Positions 1 through 8,308 of a stretch of 53,516 nt of DNA are shown here, piece after piece. A model generated the notes under the pieces. It had not been told where the DNA came from, did not search any database, and was given only the letters and a program-made list of their open reading frames with translations. The position numbers and the translations under genes are program-made. Source of the DNA: Candidatus Kurthia intestinigallinarum (lineage in GTDB: Bacteria > Bacillota > Bacilli > Bacillales_A > Planococcaceae); assembly GCF_003991225.1 (NCBI RefSeq), contig NZ_JTFC01000027.1:1-53516 (forward strand), in the 5' to 3' direction. Position 1 is the stretch's first letter. Every line of letters begins with the position of its first letter.

Positions 1-95
1 TGAACTAAGGCCGCCAGGCCATCAATTCCTTTCCGCATATCCGTTCTGCCACAGACAATATAAATATTTTTTACCTTTGTGAAATCTGTTTTCAT
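1..95 (-). CDS. tnpB: IS66 accessory protein TnpB, N-terminal part
   Basis: The minus-strand frame starts at ATG 95 and runs off the left edge. The visible residues read IYIVCGRTDMRKGIDGLAAL, the hallmark N-terminus of the IS66 TnpB (IS66 Orf2) family. This is a small protein needed for transposition of many IS66 elements, whose biochemical role is not well defined. Its ATG overlaps the stop of the preceding tnpA-like frame in an ATGA arrangement, as expected for translational coupling. Partial only because the window ends. Confidence 0.85.
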   Translation of the reverse strand, partial: MKTDFTKVKNIYIVCGRTDMRKGIDGLAALV

Positions 96-287
96 TTCAA
101 CACCAATCCTTTCAATACGGTTTGGACAAGGTGTGCATCTACGCCATTGAAGAAAGAGATTTCAACTGCTGCTGTTTTAATCACACAGGTTGGCTCGATT
201 TTTTCGTTGAGGTGAGGATCCCGGAGGGAGTTCCAATGGGAGAGAATCTAAATGAACGGGGACGATAATTGGTTTGTTCGTAGACAT
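92..287 (-). pseudogene. IS66 TnpA-like gene, short and frameshifted
   Basis: From ATG 287, behind a GGAGGTG ribosome binding site, the frame reads MSTNKPIIVPVHLD and stops early. The segment just before tnpB is open in another frame and reads AAVEISFFNGVDAHLVQTVL, which resembles the C-terminus of IS66 TnpA. The 196-base span is not a multiple of three, consistent with a frameshift. At about 65 codons it is shorter than typical TnpA proteins (about 100 residues or more), and no helix-turn-helix is visible. It is most likely a decayed tnpA. An unusual short Orf1 variant cannot be ruled out. Confidence 0.5.
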
Positions 288-386
288 AATAAAAGCACCT
301 CCATTGATTGATACATTTATCGTATCGGAGATGCCTACAAGATTATATGCGTGATTTGATTACGGGCTTACTAGTTAACAACTTCT

Positions 387-993
387 TTCGTAAATATCAT
401 GGTGATTACATTGGTCTAAAATTCCTACACACTGAAAAAAATGAACAACATGTTTTACTACTATCTAAGATTACATTGGTCTAAAACTTTAAGCACGCAA
501 GCCCAATCGAGGATTTGGTTTTACTACTATCTAAGATTACATTGGTCTAAAACTTAAAGTTACCCATTACAATCGTTTTAGCCGTTTTACTACTATCTAA
601 GATTACATTGGTCTAAAACCGATATGGCGTAGAATATGCGGATTTTGCGTTTTACTACTATCTAAGATTACATTGGTCTAAAACCAGTCCGTAAGTTAGT
701 ATGTTCGTTATCGCGTTTTACTACTATCTAAGATTACATTGGTCTAAAACAGCTCGCAGCGCCGATTAAGCGATGAAGAGGTTTTACTACTATCTAAGAT
801 TACATTGGTCTAAAACGGCGATAATGTGATTTAGCAAGTTCAAGCAGTTTTACTACTATCTAAGATTACATTGGTCTAAAACACATTTCCACGGAAGTCC
901 GCATCGACCGTGGTTTTACTACTATCTAAGATTACATTGGTCTAAAACACACTGGGAAAAAATGAACAACAACATAGTTTTACTACTATCTAA
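387..993 (-). CRISPR. Type II-A CRISPR array, eight intact repeats plus two half repeats
   Basis: Eight identical 36-bp repeats start at 452, 518, 584, 649, 715, 781, 847 and 913. On the plus strand each begins GTTTTACTAC and ends TTGGTCTAAAAC. Spacers are 28-30 bp. Transcription is inferred on the minus strand, because there the repeat reads GTTTTAGACCAATG..., the usual type II-A orientation, and the anti-repeat of the tracrRNA at 7098 fits it. Both outer repeats are half degenerate: 387-422 keeps only the half facing the array, and 977-993 keeps only its first 17 bases. The csn2 stop codon is at 1008, so only about 15 bases separate gene and array and no ordinary leader fits. The two outermost spacers (423-451 and 949-976) are nearly the same sequence. 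Confidence 0.97.
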
Positions 994-1007
994 ATATCTT
1001 TAAAATA

Positions 1008-1874
1008 TTAAAACTGACTGCTCTTAATAAACTTGATTAACTCTCTTGAAAGTAATGGATTTTGTATAATTAACTCTTCAAACGCTAAAGAAACGGCTAA
1101 TTGTTCCTTAGACAATGAATAATATCTTTCAGGCTTTTTCAATAACTTTAATTCAGTCTCTAATGCTGCTAAATTAAATCGTTCTCGTGATTTCTTAATA
1201 AAATGAACTTGGTGTAAATCAAAATTCATTAACCATTCTTTACTTTTGGTGATACAAATAACGGTACATTTTATTTCTCTTAATAACTGTACCCATATTG
1301 CCATTTCTTGAACATCAATATCATTTTCCGGAAAATGATAAAGAATAATAGCTGGCTTGCCATTTGTTAAAGATGTAAAAATATGAAAAATAAATTCTAA
1401 GCGCGACAAAATAGTTAAAGGTTCATCAAATTTTTTCACATCCCACTTTATATATTTTTGTAGCTGGGACATTTGAAATTCTTCATAATTTATTTGAAGT
1501 TGAAAATCAGCTATATCAACCATTAATCCATCCAAGTTTAATTCGATTATTTCTTTGATTTTCTCATACATTGGAATAAAGTCAATTTCAATTTGATCAA
1601 CAATTTTTTGAAAAACTTTTTGTTGCCACTGCTTTTCATCCAATAGTTTTAAATTACCGCCCTGTAATTGAAGAATATGATAATCTTTTGCGCCAACGGT
1701 ATCAGAACCATCATCAATACGAACAAAATCACCATCTATCATGTCATTATTTTGTTCATAATGATGTAAAAGCATTCGAAAGCTATCTAGTTGGTTCGCA
1801 TCTTGAAAAATAAAATTTTGAACAGAAGCTTCTTCAAAATAAATTGGTGTAAAAAAAGATGACACAATTCTCAC
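1008..1874 (-). CDS. csn2: CRISPR adaptation protein Csn2
   Basis: This is the fourth gene of the cas operon, 288 residues, starting with GTG. The GTG overlaps the cas2 stop as GTGA, so translation is probably coupled. Csn2 is the signature of subtype II-A. It forms a ring around double-stranded DNA ends and works with Cas1-Cas2 and Cas9 during spacer acquisition. The identification rests mainly on position (after cas2 and before the array) and on the overall look of the protein (N-terminus MRIVSSFFTPI, LDEKQWQQKVFQKI in the middle). At 288 residues it lies between the short (about 220) and long (about 350) Csn2 groups known from streptococci, so it may belong to another subgroup. The 3' end of the gene abuts the array, so any leader or promoter for the array would have to lie inside this coding region. 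Confidence 0.8.
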   Translation of the reverse strand: MRIVSSFFTPIYFEEASVQNFIFQDANQLDSFRMLLHHYEQNNDMIDGDFVRIDDGSDTVGAKDYHILQLQGGNLKLLDEKQWQQKVFQKIVDQIEIDFIPMYEKIKEIIELNLDGLMVDIADFQLQINYEEFQMSQLQKYIKWDVKKFDEPLTILSRLEFIFHIFTSLTNGKPAIILYHFPENDIDVQEMAIWVQLLREIKCTVICITKSKEWLMNFDLHQVHFIKKSRERFNLAALETELKLLKKPERYYSLSKEQLAVSLAFEELIIQNPLLSRELIKFIKSSQF

Positions 1875-2179
1875 AACTCAATAATCCTTTCAACAGAAGC
1901 TATTTGCGCAGCTTCTTTCTTCATACTAGTAACTCTTTCCATTCCAGCATATTGCTTTTCCGTAATAAGCAATAAATCAACGGTGCCTTTTCTAGGAACT
2001 TGATCCATTAGTTTTTTCTTCTGATAGGCTAAAACAGAATGATTTAAAATAATTTTTGCATAAATTGAATACTGTACCATCATATAGCCATTTTCGATTA
2101 GAAACTTACGGAATTTACGATAATTTTTCCGATCATTTGAAGTATCTACAGGTAAATCAAAGAAGACTAATAAGCGCAT
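1871..2179 (-). CDS. cas2: CRISPR-associated endoribonuclease-like protein Cas2
   Basis: A 102-residue protein starting MRLLVFFDLPVDTSNDRKNY, the typical Cas2 opening with a ferredoxin-like first strand and the conserved Asp. Cas2 dimers bridge two Cas1 dimers in the spacer integrase. An in-frame codon 24 bases upstream would add eight residues, but the ATG at 2179 gives the standard Cas2 N-terminus and has a GGAGGG site about 10 bases before it. The gene lies 24 bases after cas1 and overlaps csn2 by four bases, so it is part of the cas9-cas1-cas2-csn2 operon. Confidence 0.95.
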   Translation of the reverse strand: MRLLVFFDLPVDTSNDRKNYRKFRKFLIENGYMMVQYSIYAKIILNHSVLAYQKKKLMDQVPRKGTVDLLLITEKQYAGMERVTSMKKEAAQIASVERIIEL

Positions 2180-2203
2180 AATTCTAAAGCCCTCCTTCGG
2201 CAT

Positions 2204-3097
2204 TTAAACACCCCATTTATAAGCTTTATAATCCAGTTTAGGCAACTGCAGATGCCCCTTATTCCCTGTATTTAAATATTCCATACAACTGTCTACAAAT
2301 ATCTGTGCTGCCTGTGTTAAATAATATTGCTTTCCTCGAATTTCAATTTTGTATTCAAATAAATGAATCAAATTTCTACGACTATTTTTTGTAAAAAGCT
2401 CCTCATCTGAACTATAAATAATCCCATCTACAATTGGACGGAAAATCTCCATTAAATCACTTGCTAAATTGTACTGGTTGTATTCATTTTTATGAAAAAT
2501 ACCGATTTCCGTTAAATAGCCTTTGCTAACTATTAATCTTGCAAATAATGAATGCAATAATGCGTATCCATAATTTAATCCTGCATTTATTGCATCATCA
2601 TAACCTCTAATAAAATGATTCCCGTACATCTTATGAAAATAAATTTTCGCTCCGTATCCTTCTCGATTAGTTGCATCACCTAATTCCACATTATGAATTA
2701 GTTCTTTCATTTGTTCGTAGCCATCTAACTGAAAATGTTCTAGTAAATTGGCTTGATTCGTTAATTTCTGTTCTATAAGAATTTTCCATAATAATTCTTT
2801 TCTTGCTTCTATCCAATTTATTTGCTGGCCAATATGCTTGGATTGTCTATGATGACCGTAAATACTTTGAATATTTGTCATAGGTAAATGTGATTTATCA
2901 CATAAAATAACATGAATTTTTGCCTCTACTAAAGCGTTCATAACGTGGCCCGTAATACAAATTGACGGGTTCTCAATAATCAAACTGTTAATCTCTTCTA
3001 AAAAAATTGTTTTTGTTTCATCACTCGCAACGACTAAATGATTCATCCGTAAGCTTAATTTTGATTCCTTCGTTAAAATAACGGTTCTCCATCCCAT
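2204..3097 (-). CDS. cas1: CRISPR-associated integrase Cas1 (type II)
   Basis: A 297-residue Cas1, the metal-dependent integrase that inserts new spacers into the array together with Cas2. Visible family features are MGWRTVIL at the start, NREGYGAKIYFHKMYG with the metal-binding Glu, and further on FHKNEYNQYNLASDLMEIFRP with the conserved His and acidic residues. Length is normal for type II Cas1 (about 290-300). The ATG at 3097 was chosen because a GGAGTG site lies five bases upstream; a TTG one codon earlier is also open. The gene starts 13 bases after the cas9 stop. Confidence 0.96.
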   Translation of the reverse strand: MGWRTVILTKESKLSLRMNHLVVASDETKTIFLEEINSLIIENPSICITGHVMNALVEAKIHVILCDKSHLPMTNIQSIYGHHRQSKHIGQQINWIEARKELLWKILIEQKLTNQANLLEHFQLDGYEQMKELIHNVELGDATNREGYGAKIYFHKMYGNHFIRGYDDAINAGLNYGYALLHSLFARLIVSKGYLTEIGIFHKNEYNQYNLASDLMEIFRPIVDGIIYSSDEELFTKNSRRNLIHLFEYKIEIRGKQYYLTQAAQIFVDSCMEYLNTGNKGHLQLPKLDYKAYKWGV

Positions 3098-3110
3098 CAA
3101 ATCACTCCAA

Positions 3111-6100
3111 TTAACGCAATGCTTTTGGCTTTCGCACTTTCAATCCCGTAATCGATTCATATACGAGTTTAATATCTGTAGCTGGAACTGTTCTAGTTAA
3201 TCTACTACCTAATTTATCTGAACGTGTAGCATTATTCGCCGTCGTTTTAAAAATCTCTAGCATTTCTTTTTTAAACTGCTCTAAATTTTCAATAGCCTCA
3301 GCAAATGTGATTACCTTATTAGGCATTTGTCCTTCTGCAAAAATCGGATATTGTGTAAACATTTCTTCTGCAATCATCAAATAAATTTTTTGTAGTTCTT
3401 CAATAGACGTTTGATCATCAGCTTTTAAATAAGCATCTAATAATGTGTTAGGCAAGACAAATTGCTTTGCCAAATGTAGCTCCTTCACTGCCGCTAAATA
3501 AAACAGCTGTCCCTGCCATATGAATTTTTGGTATTTAAATAAATTTGTAACCCAACTAGCACTAATAATTTTTTTATTAGGATATTGTCGACAAATCAGC
3601 TTCATCGCTTTTTCATCATCTTGTAGGTGACTCCATTGTTTTTCTTCCAGCACAGTTAAGTTGACTAACTCTATTTTTTCAACTTCTTTCTTTTTATTTT
3701 TCTCAGTAAATTTTATTACAGCTGTTGACGCATTTTTAACAGAATCATATACACCTTTACTCGCTTTAGAAGATTCATACTTAGGTTGTTTTGTTTTTGG
3801 TGAATATAATGTTTCATCAAAAAACATCTCATCACTATTGCCGATTTTTTTCGTCGTTTGCCAAGGCACTTTATAATAGACTTCTTCTACAAATTCTCTC
3901 GATGATAATTTTGTTTTTGAAATTGCACTATTAATTTGCTCCGACAAAAAGCTATTAAATAAAAAGAAGCCATTTCTTTTTTGTGCTACTTGAGCTAATT
4001 TTTTTGAACGCTCCTTATCTTTAAATGAAAAGGCAAAAATATTTTCGCCGTAATGATTAATTGCATGATTAATTAATAAAGCATTCAACAAGGCATCAAT
4101 TGCATGATGCTTATTATTAAAATCTCGTAATTTAGGAATTTCGAGTGTTTTTCTAAACTTTGAAATAATCGGTGCTTTAACTAAGTGAACGGTCGTATCG
4201 CTAAATCTTTCTTCTAATAAAACACCTACATTTTTAATAATTTGCCTTGTTTCAACCAATTGTCTTGCAATAAATTGTTCTCTATCTAACTCAGAAAATG
4301 TGGGTTTACATAAACGAGTGAATTTATTTTGATTCATAAAGCCTTTATCAAACCAGCTTTTCCAAATACCTCTCATACGAGCACCTTCAGAAGCACTCAT
4401 ACATTCCAAAGGCATTTTGAAGCCGCCTTTTTGTTGGTTATAAGATTTTTCTACCAATACTAAGTTATCTAAACTATCATCTTTGACAAAACTTCGAGGA
4501 TAAATATGATCGATTTCATAGTTTAATAATTGATGAATATTTAATGATTTTCCACTATATGCACATTTTCCTTGCTGTAGTAAATATAAATAAAATCGAT
4601 TGTCTTTAAATTTTGCTTCTGGTTGCTTTAAGTACGGCTGCAACTCTTTTTTCAATACTTGCTCATCCTTACCTAAACCATCTACCACTGTTTTAAATTT
4701 CATTAATCTGCTTTGAGTCCGCTTTTTTGTACCTTCTTCACGCGCTACTTCTAACATAATATGCGTTGGTTCCCCAAAAATTGCTGTAAGCTCCTCTACA
4801 ACCTTAACAGCTTGCCAAATTCCTCTTTTCAACGCTGGAGATCCTGCTAGTTCTTGTACATCACTATACGCAATCTTTTTTGTTTGGCGTTTTGAATGGT
4901 TTTTTTGTTTAATCAACTCTTCTAGATTAGAATTTTTCACTCCTAGCACTTCTCTAAAAGTTAATGTTGAATCGAACATTTTTTCAATAACTGTTTTACC
5001 ATCATTTAGAATTAATCCATCTAATAATTCTTTACTTAAGCTCCCCCACCCAACAAAATTCTTTTTCAATACTCGCTCAATCATTACAGTTGGAAACTTA
5101 GGATAGTTTTCTTTTATTTTCTTTTTTATAATATTCTTTTCATTAAAAATCGTTAACCATTCAATTAATCGTTCAATCATTATTTCATCAAAAGGAACTG
5201 AACTATTTTCAAATAAGCCTTTAAAATCAATATACGACTTCAAACTGCTCGTAAATCGTCCTTCTTGTTGTGTACCAAAGACCTCGTATTCTTCCCCTAG
5301 TAAATAATCAAATTGATGTTCTTTTAATAATTGAATTAATCGTTTATGTGTCATTGTCTTATATTCTTTAAAGCCAAATTCTATGACACATTTTTTCGCT
5401 TCTACTGGTAGTCGATATTTAGAATGACTCACTGCATCCTTAGGACGTATTTGAATAGCATTTAATTCATTTAACACTTCAAAATATTGATAGAGTAAGG
5501 ATTGTTTCGGCAGTACATCTTCACTTTGTAAATACGTACATTTATTCGTCATGCGCTTAATAAACTGTTCTGCTGTAGCTGACTCATTGACTAAATCATG
5601 AAATGTTGCTGGCGTAATATGTTCGTTTTCCTTTGCTCGCTCTAACCATGCAAATTTACTTTGATTGTTTTTTGCTAGTGGCCCAATATAATAAGGAATA
5701 CGGAAAGAAACAATTTCGACAACCTTTTCAATAAATTCCTCTGTTATAAAATCATAATATTGTTGTTGATTTGTTAGAATTTTTTCGATTTCATAAATAC
5801 TATTTTGGTTTGGAATCGCTGCGTTATGTGTGCCCTTTTGACGTGCTAAAAATATACCTTCTCTTATGTTCTCAATTAAAGTCGTATGATGCTTAATAGC
5901 TGATTTTTCTAGCAACTTTGTCATAGCAGTTAATACCGTATCTTTATCCTTGATACTAAAATTATATTGATCCAATAAACATAACTTTTCTTTATTCTGT
6001 TTATCAGGAGTTTTTTTATATGCTGTCAGAGCTGATTTAGACGTAATAAAAAAGCGACGGTAAAGCTTTTCATCATTTGCCTCATTTATCATTTTCTTGA

Positions 6101-7040
6101 ACCATTTTAAATCTTCTTGATATTTTTCATAACTAGCTACCTTAGAAAAAGCGACACATTCGTGCCCTTGTAATAGGTCCTTTAATAGAATTTGTTGATA
6201 CAATACGTATACCTCATCAACAAACTGATTTTCTAATTCACTTAGATTTTCACGTGCTTCATCTAATTCTTCACTTCCCAAAACAAGCTTTAAGTTAATA
6301 ACTTTATAGTGTGCACGATTTTCCGATTCAATGAACAATTTTTCTGCATTTACACTTAAGCCTAACAAGAATTGCCAAAGCGGTGTAAAGCTCTTTGAAG
6401 ACAATTCTTCTAACTTTTTCTGCTTATCTTTACGTACGGTTTCAGTATCTTCAAAAATTGTTTGTATCTTATCAAAATCTAAATGTGGTAATTCCAATCC
6501 ATTCATTTCAGCATAACTTGTAGCTACTTCACTGCATTCTACTTTAAAATCAAATCCTTGATTTTTTTGTGTCCAACGTCCTGTATTTAAAAAATGCCCT
6601 CTATATTTCGTTAAGTTATGTATAGCTAAGTAAATCAGACGAATATCTTGCTTTGGTCCTTCTATTAATGATTTTCTTAAATGATAGATTGTTGGAATTT
6701 CTTTTGAATTTATACGTAATTGTTTCAATACTTGTGATAATGCGCGATTTTCAAACTGATTTTCATTTCTCCAAAAATGTTGATTCGTTTTTTCCACAAA
6801 AAAGTTTTTAGGTACATAATCTATAAATAACTCCTGCAATAGTTGAATGCGTTTTTTTCTACGATTATATCGACGTCTCATTTGGCGCTTTTGTCTTGTA
6901 GTTTCTGCTGTCTGAGCTGCTTCAAATTCACGAACACCGAAAGCACATTTATTTAAATATTGTAATAGCTCATTATTTTCATTAACACATGCCCAGCCCA
7001 CACTTGTTGTTCCAATATCTAATCCGATTGAATATTTCAT
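3111..7040 (-). CDS. cas9: CRISPR-associated endonuclease Cas9 (subtype II-A)
   Basis: A full-length 1309-residue Cas9, the RNA-guided DNA endonuclease that cuts invading DNA using crRNA and tracrRNA. The RuvC nuclease is split into three parts. RuvC-I has Asp8 in GLDIGTTSVGW, RuvC-II has Glu764 in IMLEVAREEG, and RuvC-III has HHAIDALL with His979 and Asp982. An arginine-rich bridge helix occupies about residues 47-72. The HNH domain shows Asp844-His845 in EIDHIYPRSF and Asn868 in KSYNQQKG, so all catalytic residues seem intact. It is slightly shorter than the 1330-1400 residues of streptococcal II-A enzymes. A GGAGGG site precedes the ATG. The neighbours cas1, cas2 and csn2 confirm subtype II-A. 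The PAM cannot be told from the sequence alone. Confidence 0.98.
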   Translation of the reverse strand: MKYSIGLDIGTTSVGWACVNENNELLQYLNKCAFGVREFEAAQTAETTRQKRQMRRRYNRRKKRIQLLQELFIDYVPKNFFVEKTNQHFWRNENQFENRALSQVLKQLRINSKEIPTIYHLRKSLIEGPKQDIRLIYLAIHNLTKYRGHFLNTGRWTQKNQGFDFKVECSEVATSYAEMNGLELPHLDFDKIQTIFEDTETVRKDKQKKLEELSSKSFTPLWQFLLGLSVNAEKLFIESENRAHYKVINLKLVLGSEELDEARENLSELENQFVDEVYVLYQQILLKDLLQGHECVAFSKVASYEKYQEDLKWFKKMINEANDEKLYRRFFITSKSALTAYKKTPDKQNKEKLCLLDQYNFSIKDKDTVLTAMTKLLEKSAIKHHTTLIENIREGIFLARQKGTHNAAIPNQNSIYEIEKILTNQQQYYDFITEEFIEKVVEIVSFRIPYYIGPLAKNNQSKFAWLERAKENEHITPATFHDLVNESATAEQFIKRMTNKCTYLQSEDVLPKQSLLYQYFEVLNELNAIQIRPKDAVSHSKYRLPVEAKKCVIEFGFKEYKTMTHKRLIQLLKEHQFDYLLGEEYEVFGTQQEGRFTSSLKSYIDFKGLFENSSVPFDEIMIERLIEWLTIFNEKNIIKKKIKENYPKFPTVMIERVLKKNFVGWGSLSKELLDGLILNDGKTVIEKMFDSTLTFREVLGVKNSNLEELIKQKNHSKRQTKKIAYSDVQELAGSPALKRGIWQAVKVVEELTAIFGEPTHIMLEVAREEGTKKRTQSRLMKFKTVVDGLGKDEQVLKKELQPYLKQPEAKFKDNRFYLYLLQQGKCAYSGKSLNIHQLLNYEIDHIYPRSFVKDDSLDNLVLVEKSYNQQKGGFKMPLECMSASEGARMRGIWKSWFDKGFMNQNKFTRLCKPTFSELDREQFIARQLVETRQIIKNVGVLLEERFSDTTVHLVKAPIISKFRKTLEIPKLRDFNNKHHAIDALLNALLINHAINHYGENIFAFSFKDKERSKKLAQVAQKRNGFFLFNSFLSEQINSAISKTKLSSREFVEEVYYKVPWQTTKKIGNSDEMFFDETLYSPKTKQPKYESSKASKGVYDSVKNASTAVIKFTEKNKKKEVEKIELVNLTVLEEKQWSHLQDDEKAMKLICRQYPNKKIISASWVTNLFKYQKFIWQGQLFYLAAVKELHLAKQFVLPNTLLDAYLKADDQTSIEELQKIYLMIAEEMFTQYPIFAEGQMPNKVITFAEAIENLEQFKKEMLEIFKTTANNATRSDKLGSRLTRTVPATDIKLVYESITGLKVRKPKALR

Positions 7041-7095
7041 ATGTTCCCTCCAAAACCTTTTATTTACTTTTTTTACATTATGTTATACAATGATT

Positions 7096-7202
7096 TTGTT
7101 ACTACTATGTAACATTACATTGGTAAGTTAAAATAAGCTTAAAGCGTAAAAGTTGGTCATCATAGGCCTCCACCTGCAGATATATATCTGCAGGTTTTTT
7201 CT
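7096..7202 (+). ncRNA. tracrRNA of the Cas9 system
   Basis: This lies just upstream of cas9, transcribed in the opposite direction. Positions 7098-7134 form an anti-repeat that can pair with almost the whole crRNA repeat. The lower stem (AGTTAAAAT against GTTTTA), the tracr-side AAG bulge typical of type II-A, and a long upper stem with only two mismatches in 18 positions are all visible. The region GCTTAAAGC (7137-7145) could be a small nexus hairpin, and 7158-7170 may form another. A perfect hairpin with CCTGCAG/CTGCAGG arms (7173-7194), followed by a T run, ends the RNA. A TTATAC-like -10 at about 7083-7088 gives a plausible start near 7096. The exact ends are inferred. Confidence 0.88.
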
Positions 7203-7204
7203 TT
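7173..7204 (+). terminator. Rho-independent terminator of tracrRNA
   Basis: Perfect 9-bp arms (CCTGCAGAT / ATCTGCAGG) around a four-base ATAT loop, directly followed by TTTTTTCTTTTTCT. This is the 3' hairpin of the tracrRNA. Confidence 0.9.
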
Positions 7205-7303
7205 TTCTAGATCCCACTTTGAATCCAATTATATTACAAGACTCTATTATTAACAAATTATTTTACAAAAAAATAAGTATAAATACTTATTTATACAACA
7301 AAA

Positions 7304-7350
7304 GACGTTACCAGAATCTTCCCTATAAAGACAGGTCTTCTAATAACGTC
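7304..7350. terminator. Stem-loop between tracrRNA and Nudix gene
   Basis: Inverted arms GACGTTA and TAACGTC at the two ends, with further imperfect pairing inside (AGAATCTT with GGTCTTCT). A short T-rich run follows on the plus strand and an A/T-rich flank on the other. It could end transcription of the minus-strand Nudix gene before cas9. The rest of the 190-base gap shows nothing recognisable. Confidence 0.4.
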
Positions 7351-7392
7351 ATTTTGCTATGTGTAATTGATTATTTTGAATCTACTAAGGTA

Positions 7393-7941
7393 CTATAGCG
7401 CATCAATAATCTTTTGATAAATCGGGATCATATGCGCTTCCTTACAATAAACCGCAATTTCATCTAGTGGAATCCACGCTACATCACTGTTTTCCCCTTC
7501 ACAGACGACAAGATGCGCGCGATCATCCGCTTCGACTAAATAGGTCACATTCATATGAAGATGCTCGGACACATACTTGCCCTTCTTCACATGCCCAAGC
7601 ACCGTTAGCTGTTCAATCGAAATCGGCTCTTCACTCACTGCAACAGCATCCACCCCTGTTTCTTCCTTCACTTCACGAAGTGCAACGGCTAAAAAATCGC
7701 TTTCGCCGTCCGCATGACCCCCAGTCCAAGCCCATGAGTCATAAATATTGTGATACGCCATTAGCACATGTGTACGCGCTTTATTAACGACAAATGCCGA
7801 TACGGTCATATGTGCAATCGGATTTTCACGTGTTAGTACATCATCGAAATGGTCAAAGGCATAGCGAAATGCTGCTAAATCGCGTGTTTCCTGTTCATTT
7901 TTTGGTTGATATTGTAATAATTGCTGTTGCCAAGTCATCAT
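7393..7941 (-). CDS. Nudix hydrolase
   Basis: A 182-residue protein of the Nudix superfamily, which hydrolyses nucleoside diphosphates linked to another group. The Nudix helix region reads GGHADGESDFL followed by AVALREVKEETG. The REVKEETG half is canonical. In the first half the acidic residue is one position earlier than in the standard GX5EX7REUXEEXGU box. As I recall, this HADG variant occurs in a recognised branch of bacterial Nudix proteins, so activity is still likely. The substrate cannot be predicted. The gene stands alone on the minus strand with its own start (MMTWQQQLLQY). Confidence 0.9.
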   Translation of the reverse strand: MMTWQQQLLQYQPKNEQETRDLAAFRYAFDHFDDVLTRENPIAHMTVSAFVVNKARTHVLMAYHNIYDSWAWTGGHADGESDFLAVALREVKEETGVDAVAVSEEPISIEQLTVLGHVKKGKYVSEHLHMNVTYLVEADDRAHLVVCEGENSDVAWIPLDEIAVYCKEAHMIPIYQKIIDAL

Positions 7942-8308
7942 TAAAAACCCCTTATAGATAAGATACCTTCATGATAGCATAGTCGAATTCATTATATTTA
8001 TATAAATTAAACGCTAGAAAAGTTCCTCTAAAAAGTAGGTCTTTAGGGTAAAATCATGAACTTTATGATTTTTATTATGTTTATTAATTTATTCATTTTT
8101 ATCGGTTTTTTTACACTTATACGCTTTATTCAATAAGAAAAACATTTCGAAATATGTATTTATTAGTTTTATTTAACTAAAAATAGAATAAAAATTAAGT
8201 ATTTAGTAATATTTTTATAATTTTCTATTTATTTATTAATTGAAAGCGCATACACTACTGGAAAGATATTTCACAATACGTTCACATTTAAATAAGGGGG
8301 CAACACAT
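7942..8308. other. Long AT-rich promoter region between Nudix gene and citrate-type transporter
   Basis: A 367-base gap, very AT-rich. It holds the divergent promoters of the Nudix gene and the transporter and, near its right end, a cre-like site. No further gene or RNA was recognised. Confidence 0.5.
8240..8254 (+). promoter_or_regulatory. Candidate CcpA cre site
   Basis: TTGAAAGCGCATACA matches the loose Bacillus cre consensus WTGNAANCGNWNNCW at every fixed position. It lies 55 bases before the transporter ATG. Citrate transporters of this family in Bacillus are known to be under carbon catabolite repression, so a CcpA site is plausible. Binding is inferred. Confidence 0.5.

Larger units (their letters stand above)
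1..370 (-). mobile_element. IS66-family insertion sequence, left-end part
   Basis: One end of an IS66-family element enters from the left edge of the window. Read on the minus strand it begins near position 370 with GTAAGCCCG, which agrees with the GTAAGC start known for IS66 terminal repeats. A short tnpA-like frame and the start of tnpB follow. The other end is outside the window, so neither the terminal repeat pair nor the expected 8-bp target duplication can be checked. The insertion sits about 17 bases from the outer, degenerate repeat of the CRISPR array, so it may have truncated the leader-distal flank of the array. Confidence 0.75.

Noticed and set aside
387-1012. Transcription of the CRISPR array on the plus strand
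   Set aside because: The tracrRNA anti-repeat pairs with the minus-strand transcript and the minus-strand repeat starts GTTTTAGA, as in other type II-A systems.
3661-3876. 71-residue plus-strand frame inside cas9
   Set aside because: Antisense shadow of a real gene, without a ribosome binding site or recognisable protein.
7153-7398. 81-residue plus-strand frame after the tracrRNA
   Set aside because: It overlaps the tracrRNA 3' half and terminator, has no start site and has low-complexity AT-driven composition.
7393-7941. Loss of Nudix activity because of the shifted Glu
   Set aside because: The same offset appears in a recognised Nudix branch as I recall it, and the REVKEETG half is intact, so inactivity cannot be claimed.
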